A DNA stretch of 64,000 bases from Eleusine coracana subsp. coracana (Eukaryota > Streptophyta > Magnoliopsida > Poales > Poaceae): assembly GCA_032690845.1 (NCBI GenBank), contig CM064427.1, positions 14,395,501 through 14,459,500 of the forward strand. The letters run 5' to 3'. Positions 1-10,563 of the stretch are shown piece by piece; within the stretch, counting starts at the first letter, position 1, and every line of letters starts with the position of its first letter. The notes under the pieces are model-generated. The model did no database searches. It had not been told where the DNA came from and worked only from the letters and a program-made list of their open reading frames with translations. The position numbers were made by a program, and so were the translations under genes.

Positions 1-64
1 GGAAATATATATTCTATCCCGATCACTTGATCTGGCAATTCTATCTCAGATCTTTCCCTCGACG

Positions 65-1780
65 ATGAGCCAATTGAGGAAGTTAAAGCTGTCCCTCCTA
101 TTGATTTGCCTGAATCCGCCCTCGAGCTACAATCAGAAGATTTCATTGAAGAGGAGGATGAAGATCAGGAGACCTTTGAACTTCCAAAGGAGGAGCGACC
201 AACACAACCCCCAACTGAGCTTAAAACCTTACCATCCGGCCTACGCTATGCTTTCCTTCATGATGATTTAGAAGCCCCTATTATCATAAGTGACAAGCTT
301 TCAGATTAAAAAACCCAAAGCCCATAGCCATTTTAGAAAAGCATCACGCCGTCCTAGGCTACTCACTCCAAGACCTTAAGGGAATTAGTCCCACTCTTTG
401 CACCCATCGCATTCCCATTGACCCAGATAGTACGCAATCGAGGGAGCCTCAACGTAGGCTCAACAATGCAATGCGAGAAGTAGTGAAGGAGGTATTGAAA
501 CTTTTACACGCTGGGATTATTTATCCCATGCCACATAGCGAGTTGGTTAGCCCGGTTCAAGTAGTGCCAAAGAAGGGAGGAATGACAGTCGTTCAAAATG
601 ACAAAAATGAGTTGATCCCACAGCGAACTATCATGGGATAGAGAATGTGTATCGATTACCGGAGACTCAACAAGGCAATCAAGAAGGATCGTTTCCTGCT
701 GCCCTTCATTGATGAGATGTTAGAGCGGCTTGCAAACCACTCCTTCTTTTGTTCCCTTGATGGTTACTCTGGTTACCATAAGATTCCCATTCATCCCGAT
801 GATCAAAGCAAGACCACGTTCACATGCCCGTATGGAACATATGCATACCGGAGGATGTCATTTGGGCTGTGCAACGCCCCTACATCTTTCTAAAGGTGCA
901 TGATGTCCATCTTCTCCGACATGATAGAAGAAATCATGGAAGTTTTCATGGACGATCTCTCCATCTATGGAAAAACTTTTGAACACTGTCTGGAGAATTT
1001 GGACAGGGTCTTGACTAAATGCCAAGAGAAGAACCTGGTGCTTAATTGGGAAAAATGCCACTTTATGGTCCGAGAGGGCATAGTGCTCAAACACTTAGTG
1101 TCCGAAAGGGGGATAGAGGTGGAGAAAGAAAAAATAGAAGTTATAGAAAAAGTTCCACCTCCTATCAACATAAAGGGTATCCGTAGCTTTCTAGGCTATG
1201 CGGGGTTCTACCGGTGTTTCATTAAGGATTTCTCTCAAATTGCTAGACCCCTCACTAGCCTCTTAGCTAAAGATGCACCCTTTGATTTCGATGATGAGTG
1301 CCTTAACTCATTTAATATCCTTTAAAAAGCGCTCATCTCAGCCCCAGTTATTCAACCCCCTGATTGGGCGCTACCTTTTGAAACCATGTGTGATGCTAGT
1401 GATTATGCCGCGGGGGACCTTTTGGGCCAAAACAAAGATAAGAAGCATCACGCAATAGCCTATGCTAGCAAAACTTTGACAGGAGCACAACTGAATTATG
1501 CTACCACTGAGAAAGAGCTCCTTGTCGTTGTTTTGCTATCGATAAGTTTAGATCTTACTTAGTAGGAGCTAAGGTGATTGTTTACACTGATTATGCTGTC
1601 GTAAAATATTTGCCCACTAAGAAAGATGCTAAACCCAGGCTAATTAGATGGATTCTCTTACTCCAAAAATTTGACCTTGAAATAAAATATAAGAAAGGAG
1701 TAGAGAATTCTGTAGCAGATCATTTGTCGTGTATGCAAATCACTAACATGCAGGAGCCACCAATAAATGATTTTTTGTGA
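65..1780 (+). pseudogene. Z pol: reverse transcriptase and RNase H, broken
   Basis: Reverse transcriptase would copy element RNA into cDNA and RNase H would remove the RNA strand, both inside the virus-like particle. An acidic protease-RT linker runs to about 309 and ends in a frameshift. RT follows, with CIDYRRLNKA at about 651, SLDGYSGYHKI at about 754, GLCNAPTSF at about 867 and catalytic FMDD (normally YxDD) near 950. The RNase H part has CDASDYAAGD at about 1391, a TEKELL stretch at about 1508 and [10 protein letters not shown] at about 1583. In-frame stops lie near 639 (just before the RT core), 891 and 1323, and a frameshift near 1545. It continues into the integrase region. Identity is secure; it cannot make an intact enzyme. 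Confidence 0.88.
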
Positions 1781-3105
1781 GACGACATGCTGCTAAAGGT
1801 GACCGACACCAACCCCTAGTATGTAGATATTGTGAATTACATGGTTGCAGGTTATGTACCACCCGGGGAGAAGAAAAAGAAATTGATGTATGAGAGTCGG
1901 CGACACCTTTGGGAAGACCCGTACCTATACAGAGTTTGTGCAGATGGATTGCTAAGAGGATGTGTCCCTACAGCTGAAGGTGCTAAGATCATAGAAAAGT
2001 GCCATTCATCTCTATATGAAGGACACTACGGTGTGTTCCGTACTCAAGAAAGATCTGGCAGAGTGGATTGTTTTGGCCTACAATGTATGAAGATACAAAA
2101 GAGTTCATTCACAAGTGCTGGAGATGTCAGAAGCATGGAGGGATCACTGCTCGCAATGCCATGCCACTTACATACAATCTTCAAGTGGAACTTTTTGATG
2201 TATGGGGCATTGACTACATGGGGCCTTTCCCAAAGTCCTATGATTGCGAGTACATCTTGGTGGCCGTTGACTATGTATCAAAATGGGTACAAGCTATACC
2301 ATGCCGAGTAGCAGATGCAAAGAATTCCAGAAGAATGTTCCACGAGGTAATTTTTCCTCATTTTGGAACACCTCGGATGGTGATAAGTGACGGGAGATCT
2401 CACTTCATTGATAAGACCTGCCGTCACTTCCTAAGAGAACTTGGTGTGAACCACAACATAGCCACTCCATACCATCCTCAGACCAATGGCCAAGCAGAAA
2501 CTTCAAACAAGCAAATCAAGAATATCCTCCAGAAGACTGTACTGGAAATGGGGACAGGATGGAAAAACAAGCTACCTGAGGCACTTTGGGCATATCGGAC
2601 AACATATAAGACACCCATCGGCATGTCACCATACCAACATGTCTATGGCAAAACTTGCCATTTACCTATTGAGATGGAACATCGGACACACCAGGCTATC
2701 AGAAAATGGAATATGGATCTCCAGAAATCAGGAATCAAAAGAAAGATTCAGATATCAGAGTTGGAGGAATAGAGGGACAAGGCTTATCATAATGCCAAGA
2801 TCTACAAGGAGAAAACCAAAAGATGGCATGACAAGAGGATCCAACCTAAGGAGTTCAAGGCAGGAGATAAGGTACTACTTTTCAATTCCAGGGTAAAGCT
2901 ATTCAGACATGGATAGCTAAAGAGCAAATGGGATGGACCATACACCATCATCGACACATCTTTTTATGGAGCGATCACGCTACAAGACGACACATGTAAC
3001 CTTTTTAAGGTAAATGGCCATCACTTAAAGCTTTTTCATTCTAGTGAAGATTTAGATAAGGAAATAGATGTGGTCAATTTAATTGACTTAAATATACTCT
3101 ATTAG
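1781..3105 (+). pseudogene. Z pol: integrase, broken
   Basis: Integrase would insert the cDNA into nuclear DNA. An N-terminal zinc-binding region is seen around 1980-2140, with CHSSLYEGHYG and then CWRCQKHGG in another frame, so a frameshift lies near 2060. The catalytic core on 2068-2772 shows the DDE triad: Asp in DVWGIDYMG, Asp in VISDGRSH and Glu in NGQAETSN. A C-terminal part continues past the stop at about 2770 ([18 protein letters not shown], then KWDGPYTI) and another stop lies near 2916. The reading ends near 3105. The arrangement and motifs are Athila-like. Confidence 0.87.
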
Positions 3106-3207
3106 CCTTTTTGAGGTTTTTATTAGAACCAATAGGCCTAACCCATCTCTGGACCTTACCCCCTGCTGGCCCAACACCTAGGAAACAGGGGGGCAAACGG
3201 GGCCCAA

Positions 3208-3246
3208 CCCTGTTCAGCCGAACACCCCTAGTCGGCCGAACAGGGG
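3208..3246. repeat. TTCGGCC palindromic motif, copy 1
   Basis: Two adjacent imperfect palindromes (TGTTCAGCCGAACA and AGTCGGCCGAACAG) are separated by ACCCCT. The same two-palindrome design recurs at 4505-4540 and 6111-6150 in the same element. Confidence 0.75.
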
Positions 3247-3265
3247 GTGGCGCCGCCACCCCCTG
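3241..3265. repeat. Perfect 12-bp hairpin
   Basis: Arms CAGGGGGTGGCG (3241-3252) and CGCCACCCCCTG (3254-3265) are exact reverse complements around one base, giving a GC-rich stem. It overlaps the end of the first TTCGGCC motif. Function unknown; it could be an RNA structure in the 3' untranslated part of Z. Confidence 0.8.
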
Positions 3266-3860
3266 CTTCCTCGCGCGTTAACCTAACCAATCCCGATCCT
3301 TTTTGACATGTAAGCCTCATCCCTTCGTGTCGGAGAGTCAATAAAGACGGAGCTTTTCCTCGATACAGAGCAGAACCAGAAACAAAACTCCATCTTCCTT
3401 CTTTGGGCTCTCCACCTCCAAACACCGTGACCGACAAGGTGATGACCCCTTTTGCTGGCCCTTGCTTCTACTGTGGCTGTGACGAGCCTCCACCTCATGA
3501 GGTCATCCCGGCCCTTGACCTCTCCTTAGCCCCTCTAGTGTCGCAACCATCAGGGGAGGACACTCATGGGCGTAAGACCTTGGCGACCTGTATTGCTGCA
3601 CGCTCTCTGTCCCCGATCAGAGGGCCACCCATGTAGGGGCGGGCAGGAACCCCGCCTAGAAGGCCAACCATTGGCATGATCGCTCCAAAGGGGATGCTGC
3701 CGCATCTCCCACGGGACGTGATCGTTCCACCTGCAGTGAAGACAAACCGGGACAGCCTTCCCTGAGCAGTTTCTCCCAAGACACCCCGCCTTACTCACCC
3801 AGGAGCAACACGCCTACAGGAAAAGGGGTGAGGGGTGTAGGCTGTGTGGGGAAGCAGCTC

Positions 3861-4232
3861 ATGAAGCCTCTTACACCGGCAGAAAAAGGAGAACGGGAGG
3901 AGTTAGTCATCTCTCCCCTGCCGAAGAATACCATAATGTGGTTTACTTCACCGCCTCCTATCCAGAGACCGGCGGGGCACTACCAGAGTTGTAGGCAAGA
4001 CTCTCCTAAGAGGAAGACCATTGCACAACTAGCTAAGGAGATTGAGAGCCTCCGCCTAGCAAATAGGCTGCTAGTTGATGAACTGGCGAAGGAAAGATTA
4101 GAGAGGGCCAATATCAAGGATGATCTTGATGCCCTCAAGCGCGAATTAGGCAGCCTCCACCGTAACCTTGGCACCATGCTTATGCAAGTGTGCTACGAGT
4201 TAGGGAAGCCTGAGCTTTATCATGGCAAATGA
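3861..4232 (+). CDS. Z 3' ORF, coiled-coil protein of unknown function
   Basis: This is a 123-residue reading from ATG 3861 to the stop at 4230-4232; the frame is open a little further upstream. After a basic, Pro-rich first half, residues about 50-105 form a heptad-rich, charged stretch (TIAQLAKEIESLRLANRLLV, then repeated Leu/Glu/Lys) that should be a coiled coil. It lies 0.75 kb after pol and 1.5 kb before the LTR, where Athila-type elements carry a third ORF sometimes called env-like. I see no signal peptide or membrane segment, so nothing here supports an envelope protein. Confidence 0.5.
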   Translation: MKPLTPAEKGEREELVISPLPKNTIMWFTSPPPIQRPAGHYQSCRQDSPKRKTIAQLAKEIESLRLANRLLVDELAKERLERANIKDDLDALKRELGSLHRNLGTMLMQVCYELGKPELYHGK

Positions 4233-5770
4233 TTATGCTGCCCTATCATTTATCTAGGAAATAAAGTAGGCACTTAGTTTGCTTTATCAATCAATAAATG
4301 ACTCACCTAGCCCATAAAGCAGGTGGAGTCCTTTTGCATTTTAGTTTTTTCTTTGTTTTTGTGTCAATAAAAGAGCAGGTAAGAAAACAAGTGTGTGGGA
4401 GATCCTCGGGACTTCTGACGTGAACAAAAATTCCATATGATGAAAAATACATTATACATCGCTGGACGGAACAACACACAAAAGTGGGACCCACTTGGGA
4501 CCAAGGGGTTCGGCCAAACACCCCTGTTCGGTCGAACAGGATGTGGCCCCCCTTGGCCCCAATTTTCTCTGACATGATGGTTTGCGCGTCCTATCCCTTA
4601 ATCTCCTTATTTGGTGTTTTGATTTAATTTTCTTGGAGTTTAAATGATAAAATCAATCAAGAAAATTAAAATCAACCCTGATGATGAGTCCCTTTTATAT
4701 TGAAATTGTCCTTGGTTGGCAGGCATGCTCTTTATTCCTTATTCACTATACCATTGCTAGTGGAAAATATTTATAGGGACCGCATGTTACCTGAGTTATT
4801 GACTAGTGTGATATGGTTTGACAATGTGATTCTTGCTCTCTTCTTGCATAAATTACTCTAGATTTATTTTGAAGATTTAAACTTTAGTGCTTACTCCTCA
4901 ATGATAAAAAGTGAAATCCTACCAAAGCCAAATAAATTTTATCCAATATCCTATACAATTGCTGCTTGTGACTTTGTTGAACTTTGTCAAACTCTTGACC
5001 CTTGTGAGTGTCTTATTATGAATTATTGATCAAGTTTATGTGCACACCAATTTTGCTAAAAGCTTCTACTCTGGAAGTTAGCATTACCACCATCATTCCA
5101 TCCGTCCAAGCAAATATTCCATGAAATTTCTGACTATGATTCTCTCTCATTTGATCTTTTAGAAGGCATGACCATCAAAATTAAAATAAAATCCTTCCTC
5201 CCAATCAAGAGCATGATGGAAAAAAGAGAAAGAAATAGCCATGCCCAAGATCGTCCAAAGAAAGAGAGAATCTGCATATAAAGGAGTATCCATTCATTCC
5301 CACCATCCATAAAGTGTGCACATACTAGATTATTGATTCATGATTAGCTTTCTTCTTGGATCTGGTTTTTGACTCTGTAAAATATGAAGTACAAGTATGC
5401 TCCTTTCTTTATTTCCTACCCTAAGCTCCATAAAAGCCAAAATCAGTTGTAGGAATAGAAAGAGGCAAAAGCAAAAAGCCTTGGTGAGGATCCACTTACA
5501 CAAATATTGAGTGATTTGAGAGAATCACTTGAGGAGTATAGCCTGCATTTATTTTTGAAAATCTTTCAAAAACTTGAATACTTAGCAAAGGAAGTCAAGA
5601 AGATCAAAGTCTGCACCATTCCACTCTTCAATCGCCCAAGGTAATGTGGTAGACACTGCAAATCTAATGGTACAGATATGATTTGGAATAATTTGCATGC
5701 TAGCATGGTACTATTTGGAAATTTTGATCCACCTTAGTTCGTTTGCTTTACTCTAGGACGAGCAAAAGCT
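4233..5770. other. Z 3' untranslated region
   Basis: AT-rich DNA with no convincing ORF on either strand. It contains copy 2 of the TTCGGCC motif at 4505-4540. Such long untranslated stretches before the 3' LTR are usual in Athila-type elements. Otherwise nothing recognised. Confidence 0.6.
4505..4540. repeat. TTCGGCC palindromic motif, copy 2
   Basis: GGTTCGGCCAAACACCCC followed by TGTTCGGTCGAACAGG repeats the design of copy 1: two palindromes with the same ACCCC-type spacer. Confidence 0.75.
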
Positions 5771-5785
5771 AAGTGTGGGGGAGTT
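5771..5785 (+). other. Z polypurine tract
   Basis: The purine-rich run AAGTGTGGGGGAG sits directly before the LTR start TGTTGACGG. This is the expected position of the plus-strand primer. Confidence 0.7.
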
Positions 5786-6110
5786 TGTTGACGGTCACTA
5801 AATGCCTAATATAGACCGTCTATTATTTGCATAAAAGCAATAAAGTGAACAACCACATAGTAGTAGGAGTTTATTACTAACAAATTCCACTAGTGCTGGT
5901 AAATATGTGCTGCAGGTAATTATTCCATGGAATTAGTGGAAAATCCACATCATCAAGGGAGAAAACACACTTCCGGCTAATCAGAGCCAAGCACGGATTC
6001 ACTGGCCCACTTTTAGGAGAAAACTGACGTAACCCACCGCCTTATAATGTCAGGAGGGACAAGGGGCCATCCACCAGGGACCCAGAGTAGAGGGGGCCGA
6101 GGGCCCATAA

Positions 6111-6150
6111 CCCCTATTCGGCCGAACACCCCTGTTCGGCCAAACAGGTG
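6111..6150. repeat. TTCGGCC palindromic motif, copy 3, in U3 of the LTR
   Basis: CCCCTATTCGGCCGAACA then CCCCTGTTCGGCCAAACAGG; the same pair of palindromes as copies 1 and 2, here upstream of the LTR TATA box. Confidence 0.78.
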
Positions 6151-6257
6151 GGTCCCCCTATGGTTTACCGCCTCCACGTGTCATCTCCTGGTGCCTCCCC
6201 AAAGTCGGTTGTGCATGTTTGGTGGAAGTTATCGACTCCAGGAACCGCCTTTGAGTG

Positions 6258-6267
6258 CTATAAAAGG
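6258..6267 (+). promoter_or_regulatory. Z LTR TATA box
   Basis: CTATAAAAGG inside the LTR, followed by a purine- and CT-rich start region. It matches a plant pol II TATA box. Confidence 0.65.
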
Positions 6268-7000
6268 AAGGGAAGGGCTTCACTCTCTGAACACTTCAAG
6301 ATAGAATTAGTACTTCATTTCCAAAAGGCTCAACTCCACCAAAGCGTTTAGAAAATAGGGAGAGAGTGAAGAGGAGTCAAGGAGCAGAGGTTCGGGCCTG
6401 TCCAACCCCTTCTCTGCACTTCTACCTCGACGGATGCTTGACTTTTTAAGTAAGTCTTCGTGATTCTTGTCTGGTTATTAGTTTCCTTTTTAAGTAAGTT
6501 TTAGTACTTAGTTGTTTTGCTCGCTCAGTGCTCAATTTAATTAGAAACCTTAGTATTGACCCATCGTACATAGAGATTAAGGGAGTAATCGAAAGCCTAG
6601 ATGTGGTGTCTAGGATGTAGGTTGCCTTTGTTTATCGCGTAGTCCACAGATTGCTAGAGGTAGGCAGTTGGTGGTGATAGTCCTATCTGTTCTTTGAAAT
6701 CCTCCACGTTCGGCTACACAGTAGGCTCTTGGCTGGAATCACACTGTGGATGCAGGGGAAAACCGAATGCTCAATGCAAGAAGCTTAGTGTCAACTTACT
6801 CTAAATAGGACTCTTCTACCAGTTAGAATCCTCTCTACCCGAGCCATAGTTATCTTGGTGTCCTTGAACAATTAGAATAGAAGATTAGCACACACGTTCC
6901 CTATGAATTCGATACCCTTGGAGTACTCCAGAGGTGTAGTGCTACAACCGTATTCTCCGTGCGCTTGCGGACTCATCTGCATTCATCAAAATACCAAACA

Positions 7001-7595
7001 ACCAGCTTCTTTTGGTACCTCAGATGAATTTAAATCATGAATGCCACCTGTTGCATAGATTAGGTGTGGCAGCAAATGTTTAGAGAAGAATTGACCAATT
7101 GTCTTAAGAGTTGTAACCGCCTAAGCAATAGTTGATAATGGGCATGGTGCTGAAACTCATATCAAAAGTGGGTTTAAAAATGCGGTCACATCATTTGTAA
7201 TGGATCGTATAAGACAATAGAAATAGAATGCACTGCAAGTTCATAGCTTAGCAACGGTGTGAAAACTGTAAGAAGCTGTAGGCATCAAGTCAACTTTGTT
7301 GTCCATCATGGAGTAAGATACAACACGGTCTTAGAAGTTCACGACGGCAGATGGAATGCCGATGCATTTTTCACCATACGCTGTAAAAAGATCATGGTGC
7401 TGGTTATAGATGAATCCATTAGAACTTAATGCCTGGCTCTACAAGAAAGAACTAAAATATCACTAATAAAAATAAGGAAACATGTACCAATAACAAGAGT
7501 GTGGCTAGAGCGGTATCCAACATATGTATTCATTGTTGATGACGAATACGAAAGAGCGACTCTGCTAACAACAACAAAAGTACTATATACATACA
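7001..7595 (-). pseudogene. Possible decayed gene fragment between Z and A
   Basis: On minus a coding-like stretch reads QALSSNGFIYNQHHDLFTAY and continues through IGIPSAVVNF to MMDNKVDLMP (about 7430-7265), broken by stops. It is preceded by a splice-acceptor-like TTCTTGTAG near 7440. I do not recognise the protein. It is flanked by two retrotransposon LTRs and could be a host exon, a captured gene piece or chance. Confidence 0.3.
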
Positions 7596-8956
7596 TGTTC
7601 GCATCGGAATTTGGACTGGTCCCATTGGTTAGAGGCGAAGAGTCAAAATCGGCCAAGGTCAGCGAAGCCCAACGGCCGAAAGGAATAAAGTTTGCCCGGT
7701 AGGGTTATTTTATCTATTTTTGTTTACTTTAAATTTATTTTAGGAATAAATAGAGTCAGTATGTTTGTGTGGAAACCGAAGAGTTCTGAACGGATCGGGT
7801 CAGAACCCCTTGCATGAGGCTATAAATTTATAATAGGGTCTGTATGAGAAAAACAACACTTTTGTTCAATACAATTTGGTGCATCGCTAATCCTTTTCTT
7901 GATGACATCCTCGTCTCACGTGGGCTGCATTGGCTTTGATCTCGGCGAGAGACTTGGATTAGTCAGCCTCAGTAATTCTATCGGCTTCAACTAGTACTTT
8001 CTCATTGATTTGATATTCTGGTTGTTACATTTAGAATTGCTAGTTATCTACTAATTAGACCTTAATTACGTTTATAGTATCGATTTTAAGTTGTAGTACT
8101 GTCTCGATTAGGTCTGATCTATTGTTATTTTTAGGAGGTTTTATGAATTTTATTTAGATTTGTTATTTAAGTCACTCTATCGGTTTTACCTATAATTAGA
8201 GCGTATTTTGCTCTATCTGCTTTGTTTGGGCACTGTCTCGATTAAGTTCGATCTGATCGAGCCAACGAGGCTATATTGATTCTGACCTCTCGCTGAGTCG
8301 ATAGGACTAGATACGAATTGATTGTGGGAAGAGTCGACAGGGTTCTGTCGGGACGTTTAGCCGATAGGTTATCACGGTTCGATCGACTTCTCCGTGTTTT
8401 GTTTTGTTTGTTGCTGTATTCTTAGAAGTCGATTACCCCCTTTATTTAATAAGATCACATATGTGATTTTGAGGCATATTTGCAATACCGCTATCAGATC
8501 TATTGACTTAACGCTATCGACGGGGAGAGTTCTGTGCATGATTGCTGTACTTCTATCGACTCTGGCCCATCGGCTTTTCTTCATCGATAGAGCTAGTTTT
8601 AGCATGTTTATCATAGATCTATTGACTTTACTCTATCAATTTGATTCTTATCGACACTATTTATGCAATATTTAATATTCGTTCACTGAATTACCGATAA
8701 TCCGATACAAATCAGCCAATTAGTTTATTTTAAGAATATTTTTTGCTGCTTATAACCATCGGCTGGTTTTCACTAATAGTGATTATCGGCTTTCTTCATC
8801 GGCCTGTTTTGGGCCGGTGACCCGTGGAATTTGACCGTTTGTTCTCTTTGACAATTTGCAGGGAAAATCGACTGGCACACCTCGGTTTTCTTGTATTGAG
8901 CCTGCACTGGAGTTAAGCAGATCTCCCAGGTCATGCGTGTGATTTTCGCGTCAACA
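7596..8956 (+). mobile_element. A 5' LTR
   Basis: It begins TGTTCGCATCGG, ends GCGTCAACA and is about 1.36 kb. It aligns along its length, in inverted orientation, with the two LTRs of B (10564-11909 and 17839-19182). A TATA box lies at 7821. The part after it is crowded with short GTCGAT/ATCGAC words. The start differs from B's TGTTGCCACCGG. Confidence 0.83.
7821..7833 (+). promoter_or_regulatory. A LTR TATA box
   Basis: TATAAATTTATAA lies just after the CCTTGCATGAGGC stretch, which is also found beside the TATA box in B's LTRs (inverse of 18961-18968). Confidence 0.65.
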
Positions 8957-8963
8957 CGCTTTT

Positions 8964-8981
8964 TGGCACGCCCAGTGGTAC
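8964..8981 (+). other. A primer-binding site
   Basis: TGGCACGCCCAGTGGTAC starts seven bases after the LTR end. TGG is the expected complement of a tRNA CCA end. B has the equivalent TGGCACGCCTATTGG on minus. The tRNA is not identified here. Confidence 0.7.
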
Positions 8982-9003
8982 TAAGAATTTTAAGACCAAC
9001 AAC

Positions 9004-10563
9004 ATGGTTGAACTTGGAATGCCAAAAGACCTCAAGCTCCCTGAGAATCCTGCGCCAAAACATGATGTCAGTGCGGATCTTAGGACGGAGAACATGTTGC
9101 ATGTTGATAAAGATGATCTGAGCGATGGGGCGAAGGCACAAATTGATCAAAGAGTTGCTGAGTTTGAAAGCCTTATATTGAGCAATTTCAGCTAGACTAG
9201 GCATGGCAAGATCATACAGAAAGGGAAGTTACCTGTTGCTTCCTTGATTGATGAAGATGGAACTGAGAAATCACCTGCCAATAAGCCAATAGAAGTAATC
9301 GATGAGGATACATTGAACAAGATGATACATACAGCCATACACCATGCATTGATTAACCAATCACCTATGTTGGTTAATACTTTAAGGGCTTTGATTATTC
9401 AAACAATTAAGAGTTGCGTATATGATGATCTAGCACATGGGCCGATGTATTTTCGTATTCATGGAATTATTCCTCGGCCTCCAATTGAGGCACCAGAGCA
9501 ACAACCGCTTGATACTAGTACTACAATTCCAACAACAAGCCCAGGGCCAGTGCCAGAAAGTGCCGCTCCACCTCCAAAGAATACCGATGGTGGCACCACA
9601 GGGAGATCACCTGGGTCTGGTCCTAGGATTATTCTACAGAGATCATCACCACAGATGCAGCCGCAACATTATAGGTAGGAGACGTCAGAACCAAATGTGA
9701 CATATGGTGCAACACCGAATGTAGAGCTAAGCCTGTTCGGGATGCCATCATCATCTGCACTACAAGGGGAGATTGGAGGCCAACACACAGTTGTTAACTT
9801 TGGTTCACAGACAGCCTCACAAATGCCAGCATCTGGTCCCACACCGATTACTCTGAATGTCAATGCTTCGACCGGTGACTGGGCAATGAAGATTGCTGAG
9901 GTAATGAGAGAACAATTTGGGTTAAAGCCAAAGTTGTAGACTTATATGTATTGGCCCCCATATCCTCCTAGTTATGATTTGATTCCTATGCCGAGCTGAT
10001 ACCGGCCACCAGAGTTCACCAAGTTTACTGGACAGGATAATACTACGACTATTGAACATATCAGCCGGTTTTCAGTGTAGTACGGAGAGTCTAGAGCTAC
10101 CGAAGCATTGAAAATCAGGTTGTTTCCTATATCCTTGTCTGGATTGGCTTTTTCTTGGATCGCATCATTGCCCTCAAATTCCATTAGTACTTGGCTCGAT
10201 CTCGAATAGAAATTTCATATGTATTTCTTTGCTGAGACTAAAGAGATGAGATTGTCAGATCTGATTGTTGTGAGGCAGAAAGCTGATGAGTCTATGCATG
10301 ATTATATGCAGAGGTTAAGAGAAGTGCGCAACAAGTGTTTTAGTCTATAACTAACAGATAATCAGATGGTGGAGATTGCTTTTAATGGTTTAGTTGCACC
10401 CCTAAGGGAGAAGTTTCCCTTGGTCGAGTTTGAGAGTCTGTCTTAGTTAGTGACGAAGGTGTCAATCCAAGAGAATCTGACTCGGGGGGCACGGTCAAGA
10501 CCAATTCAGATTAACTACCATGATTGTGAATTTGAGTCTGAGGAAGAAACACAAGATGTCAAA
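9004..10563 (+). pseudogene. A gag, N-terminal and central part, broken
   Basis: Gag would form the virus-like particle. The reading starts MVELGMPKDLKLPENP at 9004, 23 bp past the PBS. It contains HHALINQSPMLVNTLRALII (about 9340) and a Pro/Ser/Thr-rich middle. The conserved gag helix region starts RPPEFTKFTGQDN (about 10005), followed by SGLAFSWIASLP and MRLSDLIVVRQKADESMHDY. In-frame stops occur near 9193, 9676, 9937, 9999, 10078 and 10207. The copy is cut at 10563 by B and resumes at 19183. B carries the same protein, in places with fewer stops. Confidence 0.82.

Larger units (their letters stand above)
3106..3860. other. Z region between pol and the 3' ORF
   Basis: Mostly non-coding. 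It holds copy 1 of a TTCGGCC palindromic motif (3208-3246) running directly into a perfect hairpin (3241-3265). A proline-rich open stretch with a CFYCGCDE segment lies at about 3403-3636, has no ATG at its left end, and may be a decayed 5' part of the 3' ORF. No promoter is obvious. Confidence 0.5.
1..7000 (+). mobile_element. Element Z: Athila-like Ty3/gypsy retrotransposon, 3' part
   Basis: The order on + is pol (RT, RNase H, integrase), a 3' ORF, long untranslated DNA, a purine tract and an LTR, which is the order of a Ty3/gypsy element. RT motifs CIDYRRLNKA and FMDD and integrase motif HPQTNGQAE are seen directly; the Athila assignment is from memory of the family. The 5' LTR, gag and protease lie outside the window, so no target-site duplication can be checked. 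Several stops and frameshifts in pol show it is dead. Confidence 0.85.
5786..7000 (+). mobile_element. Z 3' LTR
   Basis: It starts TGTTGACGGTCACT right after the purine tract and ends in ATACCAAACA, so it is TG...CA bounded and about 1.2 kb long. A TATA box lies at 6258-6267 and copy 3 of the TTCGGCC motif lies about 110 bp upstream of it, in U3. The right edge is inferred from the CA end alone, because the 5' LTR is not in the window. Confidence 0.7.

Noticed and set aside
3074..3798. Minus-strand frames opposite the Z 3' region
   Set aside because: GC-rich shadow frames around hairpins; no motif.
3861..4232. True envelope gene in Z
   Set aside because: No signal peptide or transmembrane segment; only a coiled coil can be supported.
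8394..9204. Frames of 80-143 residues in and opposite A's LTR and leader
   Set aside because: They run across the LTR/PBS border and are not shared as open frames in B's LTRs.
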